Below are positions 13,227-13,892 of a stretch of 13,892 nucleotides of DNA, one piece after another; within the stretch, counting starts at the first letter, position 1, and each line of letters begins with the position of its first letter. Made by a program: the position numbers and the translations under genes. The notes beneath the pieces were generated by a model. The model was not told where the DNA came from. It did no database searches and saw nothing but the letters and a program-made list of their open reading frames with translations. Source of the DNA: Acidobacteriota bacterium (GTDB lineage Bacteria; Acidobacteriota; Terriglobia; 20CM-2-55-15). The stretch covers positions 2,022-15,913 of the forward strand of contig QHXD01000090.1 in assembly GCA_003223895.1 (NCBI GenBank). The letters run 5' to 3'.

Positions 13227-13337
13227 GGAAACCACAAAGACACAAAGGACACAAAGGCGGGCGGCGTTGTAGTCGCGGGCTTCAGCCGGCGCTCCTCTGC
13301 CGCCCGCCTTTGTGTCCTTTGTGTCTTTGTGGTTTCC
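13227..13337. repeat. Long hairpin repeat family D, 39-bp perfect arms, with a nested family B arm
   Basis: The left arm 13227-13265 and right arm 13299-13337 are exact reverse complements; the left begins GGAAACCACAAAGACACAAA. The 33-nt loop carries a sequence (13268-13291, starting TGTAGTCGCGGGCTT) matching the right arm of the repeat at 3098-3174 at about 22 of 24 bases. The hairpin starts 9 nt after the cytochrome remainder's stop and ends 18 nt before the DUF1552 start, splitting a gene pair that is normally adjacent. Confidence 0.92.
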
Positions 13338-13355
13338 CAAGGCTTGGAGTAAATC

Positions 13356-13892
13356 ATGTTTATTACCAGGAAGCATCTGTCGCGCCGGACATTTCTACGC
13401 GGTGCAGGCGTCACGCTGGCCCTTCCGTTGCTGGAGTCGATGTATCCCGCGCTTGTTCCTTCGGCAAAAGCGGAGGCCACGGCGAAGATTCCCCGTTTTG
13501 TTGGCATTTTCAATCCGCACGGCTGGGAGCCGGGGCATTGGGCCATGCAGGAAAGCGCACTCTCCGAGCTTCCCTTTATCCTCAAGCCTCTCGAGCCTTG
13601 GAAAGAATCGATCACGATGATCAGCGGGCTGGATGCGACGTCATCGATGCCGGCGCCCGGAGAAACCGGTGGCGATCATTCCCGCAGCGCAGCGGTGTTC
13701 AGCGGCGTTCAACCGAAGAAAACAGTCAGCGCCGATATTCATTTAGGCACGACCATCGATCAGATCATTGCGCAGAAGTACGGCCAGGCGAACGCGCTGC
13801 CTTCGATTCAAGTGAAATGTGAAGACCAGAGTTCCCTCGCAACCTGCCCGTGGGGTTATAGCTGCGCCTACGTAAATTCCGTTTCGTGGTCG
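13356..13892 (+). CDS. DUF1552 protein, Tat-exported, N-terminal part (runs off right edge)
   Basis: 179 codons are present with no stop. The leader contains SRRTFLRGAGVTLALPLLES (9-28), a strong twin-arginine motif, with cleavage likely near SAKA (residues 47-50 region). Family features follow: IPRFVGIFNPHGWEPGHW, LPFILKPLEPWKESITMISGLD, the GGDHSRSAAVFSGV segment, SADIHLGTTIDQIIAQKYG and the start of the cysteine-containing CEDQSSLATC / YSCAY region. GGAG lies 6 nt before the ATG, supporting this start. DUF1552 proteins are exported and usually accompany DUF1592-type cytochrome proteins in Acidobacteriota, Planctomycetota and Myxococcota; their biochemical role is not established to my knowledge. 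Whether it shares a transcript with the upstream broken gene is uncertain, because a long hairpin lies between. Confidence 0.93.
   Translation, partial: MFITRKHLSRRTFLRGAGVTLALPLLESMYPALVPSAKAEATAKIPRFVGIFNPHGWEPGHWAMQESALSELPFILKPLEPWKESITMISGLDATSSMPAPGETGGDHSRSAAVFSGVQPKKTVSADIHLGTTIDQIIAQKYGQANALPSIQVKCEDQSSLATCPWGYSCAYVNSVSWS

Noticed and set aside
3098..13337. CRISPR array or toxin-antitoxin locus hidden among the repeats
   Set aside because: Repeats are inverted, dispersed and not regularly spaced. No short paired ORFs or cas-like genes are present.

Overview
The window looks like soil or subsurface Acidobacteriota DNA (moderately high GC). This is inferred from gene content: two Oar-like TonB-dependent receptors with a carboxypeptidase-regulatory N-terminal domain, a DUF1592/DUF1587 planctomycete-type cytochrome gene beside a DUF1552 gene, a secreted 'PDLSGIW' protein, and short gaps full of long inverted repeats. 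No search was run, so the lineage is inferred.

Layout. Minus strand, 3024 to 1: a Tat-exported amidohydrolase, a secreted protein of unknown function whose GTG start is translationally coupled to it, and the N-terminal 371 codons of a TonB-dependent receptor that runs off the left edge. A divergent promoter region (3025-3290) with a perfect 29-bp inverted repeat separates these from a complete 1129-residue TonB-dependent receptor on the plus strand (3291-6680). Next come a 145-nt hairpin repeat and an exported two-domain VOC (glyoxalase-fold) gene, interrupted by an in-frame TGA exactly where its first domain has a cysteine. A 361-nt gap holding a MITE-like element follows, then a BioF2/FemAB-like GNAT gene (8280-9470). 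Convergent to it are the nitrile hydratase alpha and beta genes (10749 to 9503), which overlap by ATGA and carry a cobalt-type CTLCSC motif. Divergent from them is a DUF1592-type cytochrome gene (10925 onward), broken near its 3' end by a deletion plus frameshift. After a 111-nt hairpin repeat comes the start of a Tat-exported DUF1552 protein that runs off the right edge.

Most genes encode exported proteins: two outer-membrane receptors, three proteins with twin-arginine-type leaders, and two with Sec-type leaders. This fits uptake and periplasmic processing of an organic substrate, but the substrate cannot be named. Nitrile hydratase and the acetyltransferase are the cytoplasmic exceptions and may be unrelated to the rest.

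Most worth a second look: (1) the VOC gene as a candidate undescribed selenoprotein (TGA at a Cys position, reading frame and homology continuing for 83 codons, a plausible hairpin directly after the TGA), with a plain nonsense mutation as the main alternative; (2) the DUF1592 gene, which lost its second expected CxxCH region; (3) at least five inverted-repeat families that share modules or nest in one another and occupy almost every gap.
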